Shown: positions 54,782 through 63,416, numbered from the stretch's first letter. The stretch: 64,000 nucleotides of DNA from VAZQ01 sp035263865 (GCA_035263865.1 DATFQX010000228.1:47133-111132); one strand, 5' to 3'. Notes: generated by a model not told the origin, from the letters alone. Numbers and translations are program-made.

Positions 54782-55502
54782 GGCGCTGCTCGCGCTCGAG
54801 AATGTGCGCGCGGGATACGGCGATGCCGTCGTGCTCGACGGCATCACGCTTGCTGTGTCCGAGGGGGGTAGCCTCGCCATCCTGGGACGCAATGGCGTCG
54901 GCAAATCGACGCTCCTTCTTACCGTCATGGGCTTCACCCGGATTAGCCGCGGTGCGGTCATTTGGCGCGGCCGCGACATCACGCGCGCTGGGCCGCATTG
55001 GCGCGCGCGCAAGGGGCTTGGCTGGGTGGCGCAGGAGCGCGACATTTTCCCCTCCCTGAGCGTCGAAGAAAATCTGATCGTCGCATCGCGACCTGGGCGG
55101 TGGGACCTCGGCGCGATCTATCGTCTCTTCCCCCGCTTGAGCGAGCGCCGCGCCAGTAGAGGCAATCACCTGTCCGGCGGCGAGCAGCAGATGCTGGCGA
55201 TCGCGCGCGCGCTGATGACCAATCCGATATTGCTATTGCTCGACGAGCCGCTCGAGGGGCTTGCTCCGATCATCGTCGAAGAGCTGACGGCTGCGATCCG
55301 GCGCATGACTGCCGACGAGGGCACCGCCTTCCTCCTGGTCGAGCAGCACGGCGAAGTCGCGCTGTCGCTGAGCAAAGAGGCGATCGTGCTGGAGCGGGGC
55401 AGCATCGTGCATCGCGCCCGCTCCCAAGATTTGTTGAAAGATGCGGCAACGCTCGAGCGGCTGATCGGACTGCGTTTGGCGGAGGAAGCGAGCGGGTTTT
55501 GA
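54774..55502 (+). CDS. livF: Branched-chain-type ABC transporter ATPase LivF
   Basis: Second ABC ATPase, 242 residues from ATG 54774. Walker A is GRNGVGKST, the signature LSGGEQQMLAIA, Walker B LLLLDEPLEG and the switch histidine is in LVEQHGEVAL. It is the last gene of the transporter operon and is coupled to livG by overlap. Nothing in the downstream 122 bases looks like a strong terminator. Confidence 0.95.
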   Translation: MAEALLALENVRAGYGDAVVLDGITLAVSEGGSLAILGRNGVGKSTLLLTVMGFTRISRGAVIWRGRDITRAGPHWRARKGLGWVAQERDIFPSLSVEENLIVASRPGRWDLGAIYRLFPRLSERRASRGNHLSGGEQQMLAIARALMTNPILLLLDEPLEGLAPIIVEELTAAIRRMTADEGTAFLLVEQHGEVALSLSKEAIVLERGSIVHRARSQDLLKDAATLERLIGLRLAEEASGF

Positions 55503-55624
55503 GCGCGGCCGGCCGCATGCAGGGGCTTGCGGCGAACCCGCGCGACGCGGCCCTGCTAAAATTTCACTCCCGCTCAGCCCATCCGTACGATTTAGCGCGA
55601 GGCGTGGCTCGCGGGCTGAACGCA

Positions 55625-55858
55625 TCAAAGCTTCTCCGCGATCAGCTTGAGGATCTCCGCGCATTTGCGGTCCGCTTCGCTTCCCGCCTCGCGTCCGTTT
55701 TGTGCTTCTGCTTGGATGGCCCTCGATACCGCTTCGTCAAGGACGAGTCGCACGACTTCGTCGCGGGTGAGTAGTCCCTTTTTGATAAGCGTTCGGAACA
55801 GCACGACGGTGGCGCTGAGCGCTGCCCTCGCATAGGCCGCATCGTCGGATGATTCCAT
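55625..55858 (-). CDS. Small helical protein of unknown function
   Basis: A 77-residue acidic, mostly helical protein (ARAALSATVVLFRTLIKKGLLTRDEVVRLVLDEAV). The composition and helix-turn-helix-like spacing look like a real gene and resemble uncharacterised rhizobial small proteins. It has no signal peptide. It converges on livF and has no partner nearby. Confidence 0.6.
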   Translation of the reverse strand: MESSDDAAYARAALSATVVLFRTLIKKGLLTRDEVVRLVLDEAVSRAIQAEAQNGREAGSEADRKCAEILKLIAEKL

Positions 55859-56159
55859 GTCGCGGGTTCTCGTGGTGCGCTAAGTGGGACTATCGCGTCG
55901 GTGGGTTGCACGCGGCGAGGCGCATACCCTGGCCGGGGCTTTCGCTCCTCCCAAGTCCGCGCCCCACGGCGGCCATCGTAAGCTTAGGCGAGGCTCGTTC
56001 GCAGATGTGTGACGCCGGCGCAACAGTTCGCCAGCGAATTTGAACGGCCCCTTGTTGGGTCACATCAGGGCAGGGGATACTCGCGATGGTCACGGGCCCG
56101 GCGGGGAAGGGCTTCCCAGATCGGCAAGTGGCGCGCCGGCCAAGTGTTGAGAACGCGTG
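55859..56159. other. Gene-free stretch
   Basis: About 300 bases with no convincing coding sequence, RNA gene or strong hairpin. It should hold the promoters for the small genes on either side. Confidence 0.5.
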
Positions 56160-56345
56160 ATGTCGTCGTATGTGAAGTATTGCCATGTCCAGGCCGCCGA
56201 GTGCGCGCGGCGGGCGAAATTGGCGAGTTCGCCCGAGCTCGCGGCCGAGCGCCGCAATTTGGGGCTGCGCTGGCTCAAGCTGGCGGAAAAGGCGAGAGCG
56301 GCCCCGCTCAGCCGGCCTCCCCAGCCGGAAACCGGGTGCTCCTGA
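56160..56345 (+). CDS. Small conserved-looking protein
   Basis: A 61-residue protein from ATG 56160 (GTG 56157 in frame). The core KYCHVQAAECARRAKLASSPELAAERRNLGLRWLKLAEKA matches the pattern of short Bradyrhizobium-type proteins that begin with a Tyr/Ala-Glu-Cys helix and end in a W-x-x-L-A helix; these have no assigned function. No signal peptide. The Arg/Pro-rich tail may be unreliable. Confidence 0.5.
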   Translation: MSSYVKYCHVQAAECARRAKLASSPELAAERRNLGLRWLKLAEKARAAPLSRPPQPETGCS

Positions 56346-56415
56346 AGCTGACCAGCCGCACCATCAGAGCGGCCGCGCGCGAGCTGGCGTGCGCGAGGCA
56401 GGCTCTCGGATCTGC

Positions 56416-57297
56416 CTACGGCGTCGCCGGAATGACCGCATCCTCGTACTTGCCGGAGCCCATGCCGGTATCTGCGAAGATGCCGTGGTCCGCGATCCAC
56501 CTAAAGGTCTCTTCGTAGACTTCTTTGGTGTAGGTCTCGAACACGAGGCGCTCGCCCGGGCCCCAGCGACGCGTGTCCATCCTGGCATGGTACCGCGTCG
56601 GGAATTCGTTCGTGTAGTAGTGAGTGTAGAGATCGGGCCGCAGATCGATGTCGCGCTGCGCACGCCTGAGCGCGCGGAAGAATTTGCGCAAGTCTTCGGG
56701 GTCGGGATTTCCGCTCACCATGGTCGTGATCATGAAGGTCGTATCGATGACCTTGCGGAAGCCGAGCTGCTCGGCGAAGTAGTAGGGACCGCTGAACAGC
56801 GCCGACGCTTGCGCCTTGCCCTCGATCAACTGATCGAGCCGGTGAAACAACATGCCGTCGGCGAAGGTCAGATTGATCTTGTCGGCCGGCATATATTGCT
56901 CGAGCGCCTGGATGGTCGAGTAGTGGCTGCCCGACTGATAGCCGACGGCGATGGGAACGCCGGCGAGATCCTCTGGCGTGCGAACCGGCGAATCCGCGGG
57001 AACGAAGACGCCCGCGGGCGCCACCGAGTACACGCCCGCATAGAGGCGACCCTTGCCCTTGGAGGCGGCGACGCCCACGGTCCAGTGACAGGCGCAGCTC
57101 ACGTCGGAGGTGCGCCCGCGCTCGAATGACTGCATGGCGCCGACTTTGTCGCCCTTGAAATGGTGCGCGCCATCGGTCGATTGGATGAGTTCCTGAAAGA
57201 CGTAATCGAGCCCCTCGTCCTTGAAATATCCCTTCTCCTCCGCCACCCATTCCTGCAACCGGAAATGCGGTTCGATGATGAATTTATTCTTGATCAT
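56416..57297 (-). CDS. NMT1/THI5-like ABC binding protein without signal peptide
   Basis: A 293-residue protein of the NMT1/SsuA-like periplasmic binding protein class (EWVAEEKGYFKDEGLDYVF, VFVPADSPVRTPEDLAGVPIAVGYQSGSHYSTIQALE, LTFADGMLFHRLDQLIEG). Its N-terminus MIKNKFIIEPHFRL has no hydrophobic signal segment, so it may act in the cytoplasm as an enzyme or sensor. Five cysteine or histidine residues cluster in SCACHWTVGV, possibly a ligand or metal site. It lies 33 bases downstream of a FadR-type regulator gene on the same strand and is presumably co-transcribed and controlled by it. Confidence 0.8.
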   Translation of the reverse strand: MIKNKFIIEPHFRLQEWVAEEKGYFKDEGLDYVFQELIQSTDGAHHFKGDKVGAMQSFERGRTSDVSCACHWTVGVAASKGKGRLYAGVYSVAPAGVFVPADSPVRTPEDLAGVPIAVGYQSGSHYSTIQALEQYMPADKINLTFADGMLFHRLDQLIEGKAQASALFSGPYYFAEQLGFRKVIDTTFMITTMVSGNPDPEDLRKFFRALRRAQRDIDLRPDLYTHYYTNEFPTRYHARMDTRRWGPGERLVFETYTKEVYEETFRWIADHGIFADTGMGSGKYEDAVIPATP

Positions 57298-57330
57298 GGC
57301 TGGACTCCTCCTTGATGTTTCAACTTGAGT

Positions 57331-58092
57331 TCAACAGCAGGCGCGGTTTGTTGCGCTTTTGTCGCGGTGCTCGGCAACGCGCCGCGCCGCGATCATTTTC
57401 ACGTGCTCGTCCATCAGCCGCCGCGCTCCGGCGCCGTCGCGCATTTCGATGCGCGTGGCCAATTCCATATGTGCGTCGAGAACGCGCCGCGCAACGCTCG
57501 GCGTCAGCGTGGGATTGTGCGCAGGCCAAGAGACGTGCTGCAGCGAGACGAGTTGGACCACCAAGACGCGGTTGTGGGAGGCTTCGGCGACGGCGAGATG
57601 GAACTCGCGCGAGGAGCGCGTAAAGGCGGAGATATCGTCGATCTTGCGCTCGGCTTCGGCGATGAGTGAGCGCAGCCGAGCATGATCCTCGGCGGTGGAA
57701 TTTGTCGCCGCGAGTTCCGCGGCCAAACATTCGATCGCGCGTTGCGCCTCCATGATTTCGCTGACTGAGACGCCGGCAAGATCGAGCTGCACGGCAAGCG
57801 CCTCGGCGAAGAGGCGGGCATTGCCGCGCGCAATGCGCGCGCCGCCCCCGGAACCGACTTTGATCTCGACCACGCCCTGTGCTTCGAGGGTTCGCAATGC
57901 GTCGCGCGCGACGATGCGACTAACGGCAAAACGCTCGGCCAGATCCTTTTCCGTGCCGAGGAAATCGCCCGGGCGAAGCTCTTTTGCGAACAACGCCTCG
58001 CGCACCTGGGCGACGATCTGCGTCGACATGGTCGCGCTGCGAAGGGGGACGACGTTTCGTCCGCCGGTATTCATGGCCGGATGAAGCCGCAT
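57331..58092 (-). CDS. FadR-type GntR transcriptional regulator (FCD domain)
   Basis: A 253-residue DNA-binding regulator. The N-terminal winged helix has LRPGDFLGTEKDLAERFAVSRIVARDALRTLEAQGVVEI, and the C-terminal FCD ligand domain has EIMEAQRAIECLAAELAA and REFHLAVAEASHNRVLV, whose Asp/His residues usually bind a metal and carboxylate effector. Starts at ATG 58092 or ATG 58074 are both possible. It is the first gene of a two-gene unit with the NMT1-like gene. A perfect palindrome at 58123 just upstream is a good candidate for its own operator. Confidence 0.92.
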   Translation of the reverse strand: MRLHPAMNTGGRNVVPLRSATMSTQIVAQVREALFAKELRPGDFLGTEKDLAERFAVSRIVARDALRTLEAQGVVEIKVGSGGGARIARGNARLFAEALAVQLDLAGVSVSEIMEAQRAIECLAAELAATNSTAEDHARLRSLIAEAERKIDDISAFTRSSREFHLAVAEASHNRVLVVQLVSLQHVSWPAHNPTLTPSVARRVLDAHMELATRIEMRDGAGARRLMDEHVKMIAARRVAEHRDKSATNRACC

Positions 58093-58122
58093 GCAAAGCT
58101 CCTAGCTGTGCCGAAAGATAAT

Positions 58123-58137
58123 AAAGATAATATCTTT
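58123..58137. promoter_or_regulatory. Probable operator: AAAGATA-A-TATCTTT
   Basis: A perfect 7-base inverted repeat with a one-base spacer lies 31 bases upstream of the regulator start. A third AAAGATA copy sits at 58114-58120. AT-rich dyads of this size are typical of FadR/GntR binding sites, so autoregulation is likely. The divergent VWA gene at 58213 could also be controlled from here. Confidence 0.65.
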
Positions 58138-58212
58138 GGTCAAGCCCCGACCAGCGAGGTTTTCTGGGGCCTGCCTTGACCGCCTTACACGGCGGCGCAA
58201 GCTGCTCTCGCC

Positions 58213-59388
58213 ATGTTCGTCGCCTTCTTCCGCGAGCTCAAAACCGCCGGCGTCCCGGTGACGCTGCGCGAATATCTCACGCTGATGGAGGCAATGGAGA
58301 AAGACCTCGCTGGCCGTCGGGTCGAGGACTTTTATTACCTCGCGCGCACGACGCTGGTGAAGGACGAGCGCAATCTCGACAAGTTTGATCGCGTCTTCGG
58401 GCACGTGTTCAAAGGCCTGGAGCCAGTGAGTGAGATGCTCACCGCCGAAATCCCGGCTGCGTGGCTGAAAAAACTTGCCGAAAAATATCTCACCGACGAG
58501 GAAAAGCGACAGATCGAGGCAATCGGCGGCCTGGACAAGCTGCTCGAGCTGTTGCGCCAACGCATGAAAGAGCAGAAGGGGCGCCACCAGGGCGGCAACA
58601 AGTTGATCGGCACGGCTGGGATATCACCCTTCGGCGCCTACGGATACAATCCTGAAGGCGTGCGCATCGGCCAAGACGAGAGCCGCAACTTTCGCGCCGT
58701 CAAGATCTGGGACCGGCGTGAATTCAAAGACCTCGACGACCAGGTCGAGCTCGGCACGCGCAACATCAAAATCGCGCTGCGCCGGCTGCGCAACTTCGCC
58801 CGCACCGGCGCGCCCGAGGAGCTCGATCTCGACGGCACCATCAAGGGCAGCGCCCACAAGGGCTATCTCGACATTCTCATGCGGCCGGAGCGCCACAACG
58901 CGGTGAAGGTCCTCCTCTTCCTCGACATCGGCGGATCGATGGATTGGCACGTCAAGGCCACCGAGGAGCTGTTCTCGGCCGCGCGCAGCGAGTTCAAGCA
59001 CATCGAGTATTTCTATTTCCACAATTGCCTCTACGAAAAGGTGTGGAAGGAAAACCGTCGCCGGTTCGACGAAACCACGCCGACCTGGGACGTGCTGCAC
59101 ACCTATCCGCACGATTACAAAGTCATCTTCGTCGGCGACGCTTCGATGTCGCCCTACGAGATCATGGCGCCCGGCGGTTCGATCGAGCACTTCAACGAGG
59201 AGGCCGGCGCGATCTGGATGGAACGCGTGGCGCGAACCTATCCTGCCTGCGTGTGGCTCAATCCCGTGGCGGAGAAGGATTGGGACTACACGCAGTCGAT
59301 CCGCATCATGCGCCAGCTCATGGGCGGGCGCATGTATGCGCTGACGCTCGAGGGACTGGACAACGCGATGCGAGAGTTGACGCGCTAG
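58213..59388 (+). CDS. VWA domain protein (CoxE-like)
   Basis: A 391-residue protein of the CoxE/YehP-like VWA class. A helical N-terminal part (residues 1-130, FFRELKTAGVPVTLREYLTLMEAM) precedes a VWA domain at about 230-390 with a MIDAS site D238-x-G-x-S242 (LLFLDIGGSMDWH) and VIFVGDASMSPYEI. Such proteins usually work with a MoxR-type AAA+ ATPase to insert metals or remodel complexes; that partner gene is often just upstream but is not in this window. It lies divergent from the FadR-type regulator. Confidence 0.88.
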   Translation: MFVAFFRELKTAGVPVTLREYLTLMEAMEKDLAGRRVEDFYYLARTTLVKDERNLDKFDRVFGHVFKGLEPVSEMLTAEIPAAWLKKLAEKYLTDEEKRQIEAIGGLDKLLELLRQRMKEQKGRHQGGNKLIGTAGISPFGAYGYNPEGVRIGQDESRNFRAVKIWDRREFKDLDDQVELGTRNIKIALRRLRNFARTGAPEELDLDGTIKGSAHKGYLDILMRPERHNAVKVLLFLDIGGSMDWHVKATEELFSAARSEFKHIEYFYFHNCLYEKVWKENRRRFDETTPTWDVLHTYPHDYKVIFVGDASMSPYEIMAPGGSIEHFNEEAGAIWMERVARTYPACVWLNPVAEKDWDYTQSIRIMRQLMGGRMYALTLEGLDNAMRELTR

Positions 59389-59420
59389 CGCGCAATCCGA
59401 TCTCTACGCCTTATGAGGTA

Positions 59421-60314
59421 CTAAAGATTGCTCGGCGTGCCGATCCAGCGGCCCATGCGGAGCAAGTGGCGCGATATGGCGATATCGGTGACACGGCCGA
59501 TCAGATTTACCACCGGCACCGGGCCATGCGCGACCTGGTCGCGACTGTCGACGCTATTGGCGCGATTGTCGCCCAGGACGTACACGTGTCCCGGCGGCAC
59601 CCGCATTTCCGCTTCGTTCGCAAAGGGCGCCTGCGCATCGCCCGCCTCGACGTAGGGCTCCTCCGCCATTACCCCGTTGACGATGGCGCGGCCGCCCTTG
59701 ATGGCGATGCGGTCGCCCTCGATGGCGACGATGCGTTTGATATAGTGAAGCTCCTCTTGCTTGGGATGAACGTAGACGGCGACCTCGCCGCGGCTCGGAT
59801 GGCGGGTGCGATAGTATGTGGCGTCGGCGAGAAAATATTCACCCTGGCGCAGCGTGGGCTCCATGCCTGCGCTCGTGGCGTTCAACCACAACAGCCGGCC
59901 CGATGCTTTCGCGTGGAGCGCATAAATGCACGGCCCCGCGAAGATCAGACAGGCGAGCACAAAAGCGCCCGCGTAGGTGGTCCAGCGGCTGTAGCGCTGA
60001 TGTGGAAAGTCCCGCATCCGATACGCGCGCGAAATCGCGTCGACCATGATGTAGAGCCACAGCCCGAGAAGGAGCGCGAGACTGACGGCGAACATCCAGA
60101 ACCGCGCCAACACCCCCATCATGGCGAACATCAGGAGCGTGTCGGCGATGATCACCAGAATGAACAGCGTCACGCCGCGGCGCGCCTGGCCGATATACAG
60201 GTGGCCAAGTCCGGGGGTCAGCGCGGTCAGAAGGGCCGTCATCCACGGCGATGGGCCGCTTCGTTGGGTCGTCTGGTCGTTTGCCTCGGCGGGCGCGTAG
60301 TCGGCAAATGCCAT
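59421..60314 (-). CDS. Signal peptidase I homologue lacking the usual serine
   Basis: A 297-residue membrane protein from ATG 60314. Residues about 20-90 form a TM2/DUF5683-like segment (LTPGLGHLYIGQARRG) with extra helices; the C-terminal half is signal-peptidase-like: TSAGMEPTLRQGEYFL (box B), HYIKRIVAIEGDRI (box D, catalytic Lys) and GDNRANSVDSRD (box E). In box B, E. coli LepB has S-G-S-M, with the second Ser as nucleophile; here it is S-A-G-M, so a glycine stands in that place. It may be inactive, use the first serine, or act as a non-proteolytic relative. The upstream frame to 60398 is a chance extension. Confidence 0.85.
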   Translation of the reverse strand: MAFADYAPAEANDQTTQRSGPSPWMTALLTALTPGLGHLYIGQARRGVTLFILVIIADTLLMFAMMGVLARFWMFAVSLALLLGLWLYIMVDAISRAYRMRDFPHQRYSRWTTYAGAFVLACLIFAGPCIYALHAKASGRLLWLNATSAGMEPTLRQGEYFLADATYYRTRHPSRGEVAVYVHPKQEELHYIKRIVAIEGDRIAIKGGRAIVNGVMAEEPYVEAGDAQAPFANEAEMRVPPGHVYVLGDNRANSVDSRDQVAHGPVPVVNLIGRVTDIAISRHLLRMGRWIGTPSNL

Positions 60315-60509
60315 CCAAAGAGCTCCGGATATCGCCCCTTGCGCACACCCGACAGGTCGCAATCCCCCGTGACTTTTAGTATCGCGAGGACCGGTCAAGG
60401 TTCGAGTGGCCCTGCCGATTATTTGATCGTTGCTACAGCTTTAACGAGCAGGGATCTCGGAGTCGGGACAATCTGGAGTTGTGCGCCTCCCGCAGGGGCG
60501 TGCCTGCAA

Positions 60510-60974
60510 TCAACGCCGCACGGCGACGTAAGCACCGGCGAGCGCCATAACGGCGGCGACGGCGAGCGCCACCAAATTGACCGCGAGATTGAGACCCGGG
60601 CCGACCGCTTTTGAGGCGGCGCGGGGATCGCCGATCTGCGCAAGCGCGAAAACGATGGCGGCCGCCGCCGCCCAGCGCAGTAGCCGAAAGCGGCGCCAGG
60701 GTGGAGGAACACGGCTGAGGACCGCGGCGGTTATTCCGCCGGCGAGGAAAGCGAGGCCGGCGATGGCCCACCAGGGACCGGTGGTGCGCAACTGCCGTGT
60801 ACCGGTGTCGAACATATTTTGCCACAGACTGGCGAGCTCGAAGCCGGCGCCGCGTAGATAGAGCTGCAGCGCAAGCGAAGCCAGAACGCCGCAGGTCAAC
60901 GCCGCCGCATAGATCAGGGCGGGGGGCTGCGTGAGAGGGGCGGTTTCTCGCTTGAGCGGCTGCACGGGGACCAT
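60510..60974 (-). CDS. Small integral membrane protein
   Basis: A 154-residue protein with four hydrophobic segments (for example LIYAAALTCGVLASLALQLYL, WWAIAGLAFLAGGITAAVL, LLRWAAAAAIVFAL and LAVNLVALAVAAVMALAGAYV). No family recognised. It lies upstream of the signal peptidase homologue on the same strand, with a 195-base gap, so co-transcription is uncertain. Confidence 0.65.
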   Translation of the reverse strand: MVPVQPLKRETAPLTQPPALIYAAALTCGVLASLALQLYLRGAGFELASLWQNMFDTGTRQLRTTGPWWAIAGLAFLAGGITAAVLSRVPPPWRRFRLLRWAAAAAIVFALAQIGDPRAASKAVGPGLNLAVNLVALAVAAVMALAGAYVAVRR

Positions 60975-61000
60975 GCCGGAAAGCTCGGAGGCGGCGAATG

Positions 61001-61019
61001 GCCCGGGCTCGGCCCGGGC
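61001..61019. repeat. REP-like palindrome
   Basis: Two copies of the self-complementary GCCCGGGC (61001-61008 and 61012-61019) flank TCG and are followed by ATC, as in the other REP-like elements here. Confidence 0.55.
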
Positions 61020-61050
61020 ATCAATTCCGCTGGCTTAGAGATCTAGGGGC

Positions 61051-61437
61051 TCAGCCGCGACGCTCGGCTTCCCAGATGCCTGAACAGGCGCCGTTGCCGT
61101 TGCCGCTCCAGGATCCGGCGCCGCTTGTCGAAGCGAGGTGACCTTTGCCGACCGCGCTCTTGTCGCCGGCGCTGACGTTGACGATGACGGCGCCGTTCTT
61201 GCCGACCTTGCCGGAGACGTTGATGGGCGCAGAGCCGGCATTGACGAGGCTGCCGTTGGTAATGCGGACCGGGTAGCGATACGCGGCATCGCATTGTCCC
61301 GTCTTGGTCACAATCACGACGCTCCAGAGCCCGTCATAATTCGGGCCGGCCTCCGCGGCGGGCAGTGCGGCTGCGCAGGCAAGCGCCAGCGCCACCGATA
61401 GGCCCGCGGCCCGGCTGCCAATTCGCGAATAAGTCAT
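61051..61437 (-). CDS. Exported protein of unknown function
   Basis: A 128-residue protein from ATG 61437 with a GGAAGGGG ribosome site and a signal peptide (RAAGLSVALALACAAALPAAEA). The mature part is Gly/Ser/Asn-rich and beta-like: YDGLWSVVIVTKTGQCDAAYRYPVRITNG, SAPINVSGKVGKNGAVIVNV, GAGSWSGNGNGACSGIWEAERRG, with two cysteines likely bonded. It resembles small exported proteins common in Bradyrhizobium and relatives. Function unknown. Confidence 0.75.
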   Translation of the reverse strand: MTYSRIGSRAAGLSVALALACAAALPAAEAGPNYDGLWSVVIVTKTGQCDAAYRYPVRITNGSLVNAGSAPINVSGKVGKNGAVIVNVSAGDKSAVGKGHLASTSGAGSWSGNGNGACSGIWEAERRG

Positions 61438-61680
61438 TGTTGCCCCTTCCTGTTTTCGTGCCGGGCGCTGCCCCCTCAATCCCGGGCGAAACGGCACCGA
61501 ATACAGCGATCCTCATTAGCGCCACCCGTTAGTCGCGGAAAAGGTGCGGTTGGTTCAAATCACGCCTTTCCCTCGCCTCGCGAAGCGGGGCGCGGGGGTT
61601 CCGGCGCGGAGCCGCAGCGCTTTCCGCCCCGCGGAAATCCTGCTGTGCTTTGCAGCGTAGCAGTCCAACGGGAGGAGAGC

Positions 61681-62904
61681 ATGCCGGCTGAGCGTTTCGA
61701 CTTTCCCAATGCGCAAGGACAGAAGCTCGCCGCGCTGCTCGATCGACCCGTTGGCGAGCCGCACGCTTACGCGCTGTTTGCCCATTGCTTTACCTGCGGC
61801 AAGGACATCCACGCCGCCAAGCGCGTGGCCGAGGGGCTCACCGCGCTCGGCGTCGCCGTGCTGCGCTTCGACTTCACCGGACTAGGCTCGAGCGAGGGCG
61901 AATTCGCCAACAGCACTTTTTCCTCCAATGTCGCCGATCTGGTCGCGGCCGCGAACGAATTGCGCCGCCGTGCCCGAGCGCCCGCGATCCTCATCGGCCA
62001 CAGCCTCGGCGGTACGGCCGTGCTCGCGGCGGCCGCCGAGGTTGCCGAGGCGCGCGCCGTGGTAACGATCGCGGCGCCGTGCGATCCCACCCACGTGACC
62101 GGCCTATTCAAGGATCGCCTCGACGAAATCGCCGCCAAGGGCGAGGTCGAAGCCACGCTCGCAGGTCGGCAATTTCGCATCAGCCGTGCCTTCGTGGACG
62201 ACCTCGCCGAACACAAACTGCTTGCGCGGATTGCCGATCTGCGCAAGGCGCTGCTCATCTTTCACTCGCCCACCGACGAAGTCGTCGGCATCGAGAACGC
62301 GAGCCGCATCTTTGCCGCCGCCAAACACCCGAAAAGCTTCGTGTCGCTTGCTGGCGCCGATCACCTTCTCAGCCGCCGTAGCGACGCCGCCTATGTCGCC
62401 AACGTCGTCCATGCCTGGGCCGAGCGCTATCTCGACGTGCCGCAGGGGGTGCCGGAAATGTCGCGCGATGCCAAGACGGTGGTGGTTCGCGAAACCCGCC
62501 GGGGCCGCTTTCAGCAGGAAATCACGGTCGGCGTCCACCGCTTCCTCGCCGACGAGCCGGTCGAGGTCGGCGGTCTCGACAGCGGTCCAGGTCCCTACGA
62601 TCTCTTACTTGCGGGGCTCGGAGCCTGCACGGCGATGACGCTTCGGCTCTACGCTGAGCGCAAGGCCCTGCCGCTCGAGCGGGTGACGGTCGAACTCAGC
62701 CATTCCAGAATTCACGCCGCCGATTGCGCAGACTGCGAGACCAAAGAAGGCATGCTCGACCGCATCGAACGGGCCATTGCGCTGCGCGGGGCGCTCGACG
62801 CCGAGCAGCGACGCCGCCTGCTTGAGATCGCCGACAAGTGTCCCGTCCACCGCACGCTGACATCGGAGATCGATATCCGGACGGTGGAGCGGCGCGAGCC
62901 GTGA
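61681..62904 (+). CDS. Alpha/beta hydrolase-OsmC fusion protein
   Basis: A 407-residue protein from ATG 61681 with an AGGAGAG ribosome site. Residues 1-255 are an alpha/beta hydrolase with nucleophile Ser108 in GHSLGG, HCFTCGKD at 35-42, and late Asp and His (SPTDEVVG, GADHLLS). Residues about 275-407 are an OsmC domain with the two peroxidase cysteines in GLGACTAMTLRLYA and DKCPVHRTL. The hydrolase may remove an acyl group and the OsmC part reduce an organic hydroperoxide. This domain pairing is known in several proteobacteria. Confidence 0.92.
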   Translation: MPAERFDFPNAQGQKLAALLDRPVGEPHAYALFAHCFTCGKDIHAAKRVAEGLTALGVAVLRFDFTGLGSSEGEFANSTFSSNVADLVAAANELRRRARAPAILIGHSLGGTAVLAAAAEVAEARAVVTIAAPCDPTHVTGLFKDRLDEIAAKGEVEATLAGRQFRISRAFVDDLAEHKLLARIADLRKALLIFHSPTDEVVGIENASRIFAAAKHPKSFVSLAGADHLLSRRSDAAYVANVVHAWAERYLDVPQGVPEMSRDAKTVVVRETRRGRFQQEITVGVHRFLADEPVEVGGLDSGPGPYDLLLAGLGACTAMTLRLYAERKALPLERVTVELSHSRIHAADCADCETKEGMLDRIERAIALRGALDAEQRRRLLEIADKCPVHRTLTSEIDIRTVERREP

Positions 62905-63078
62905 TCGCCGGGCGACGGCGCGGCATCGACCGGCCGCTGCCACCAACTCGTGCTGCGACAACGTAGCCTGCGGCATCATGCCCGCGGCTTTCCGGCGCGA
63001 CCGATCGTCTCGCAGCGATTGATCCCTGTGCTGGATCGGCCAATCCTGATCGATGCAGTCAAGGCACAGGGGGCAAGC

Positions 63079-63279
63079 ATGGGCCTGCTGTTGGCATTCA
63101 TCATTTGCTTGATCATCGGTCAGTCGCTCTCGATCGGATTGGGTTTGCTGGTCGAGCGCTACACGACGCCCTACACCGGCCTCGTGACCTTCATCGCGGC
63201 CTATTTCACGATGTTCTGGCTGGCTTGGCGGCTTGCAGTCCGCATCACGGAGCCACGCCCGCGCCTGGCCGCGGACTAA
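63079..63279 (+). CDS. Small two-helix membrane protein
   Basis: A 66-residue protein from ATG 63079, with an AGGGGG ribosome site about six bases upstream. Two hydrophobic segments, LLAFIICLIIGQSLSIGLGLLV and GLVTFIAAYFTMFWLAWRLAV, are joined by a short loop. The frame upstream to 62950 is a chance extension. No family or function recognised. Confidence 0.65.
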   Translation: MGLLLAFIICLIIGQSLSIGLGLLVERYTTPYTGLVTFIAAYFTMFWLAWRLAVRITEPRPRLAAD

Positions 63280-63337
63280 GGCGAACTCATAAAATCGCAA
63301 TTGCGCGGCAATCGCTGGCCGATGTGCGCTTTGCTAG

Positions 63338-63392
63338 AAAGCGGACAAACAGCAGACGTTTCGATATGTCCACTTAGTGCCAAAAGCGGACA
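63338..63392. repeat. Direct repeat AAAGCGGACA
   Basis: AAAGCGGACA occurs at 63338-63347 and 63383-63392, with the partly complementary ATGTCCAC in between. The type is common between genes in Bradyrhizobium-like genomes. It lies just past the end of the ABC-binding-protein gene that follows. Confidence 0.5.
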
Positions 63393-63416
63393 TAACGCGC
63401 CGCAGCATGGGTTAGC

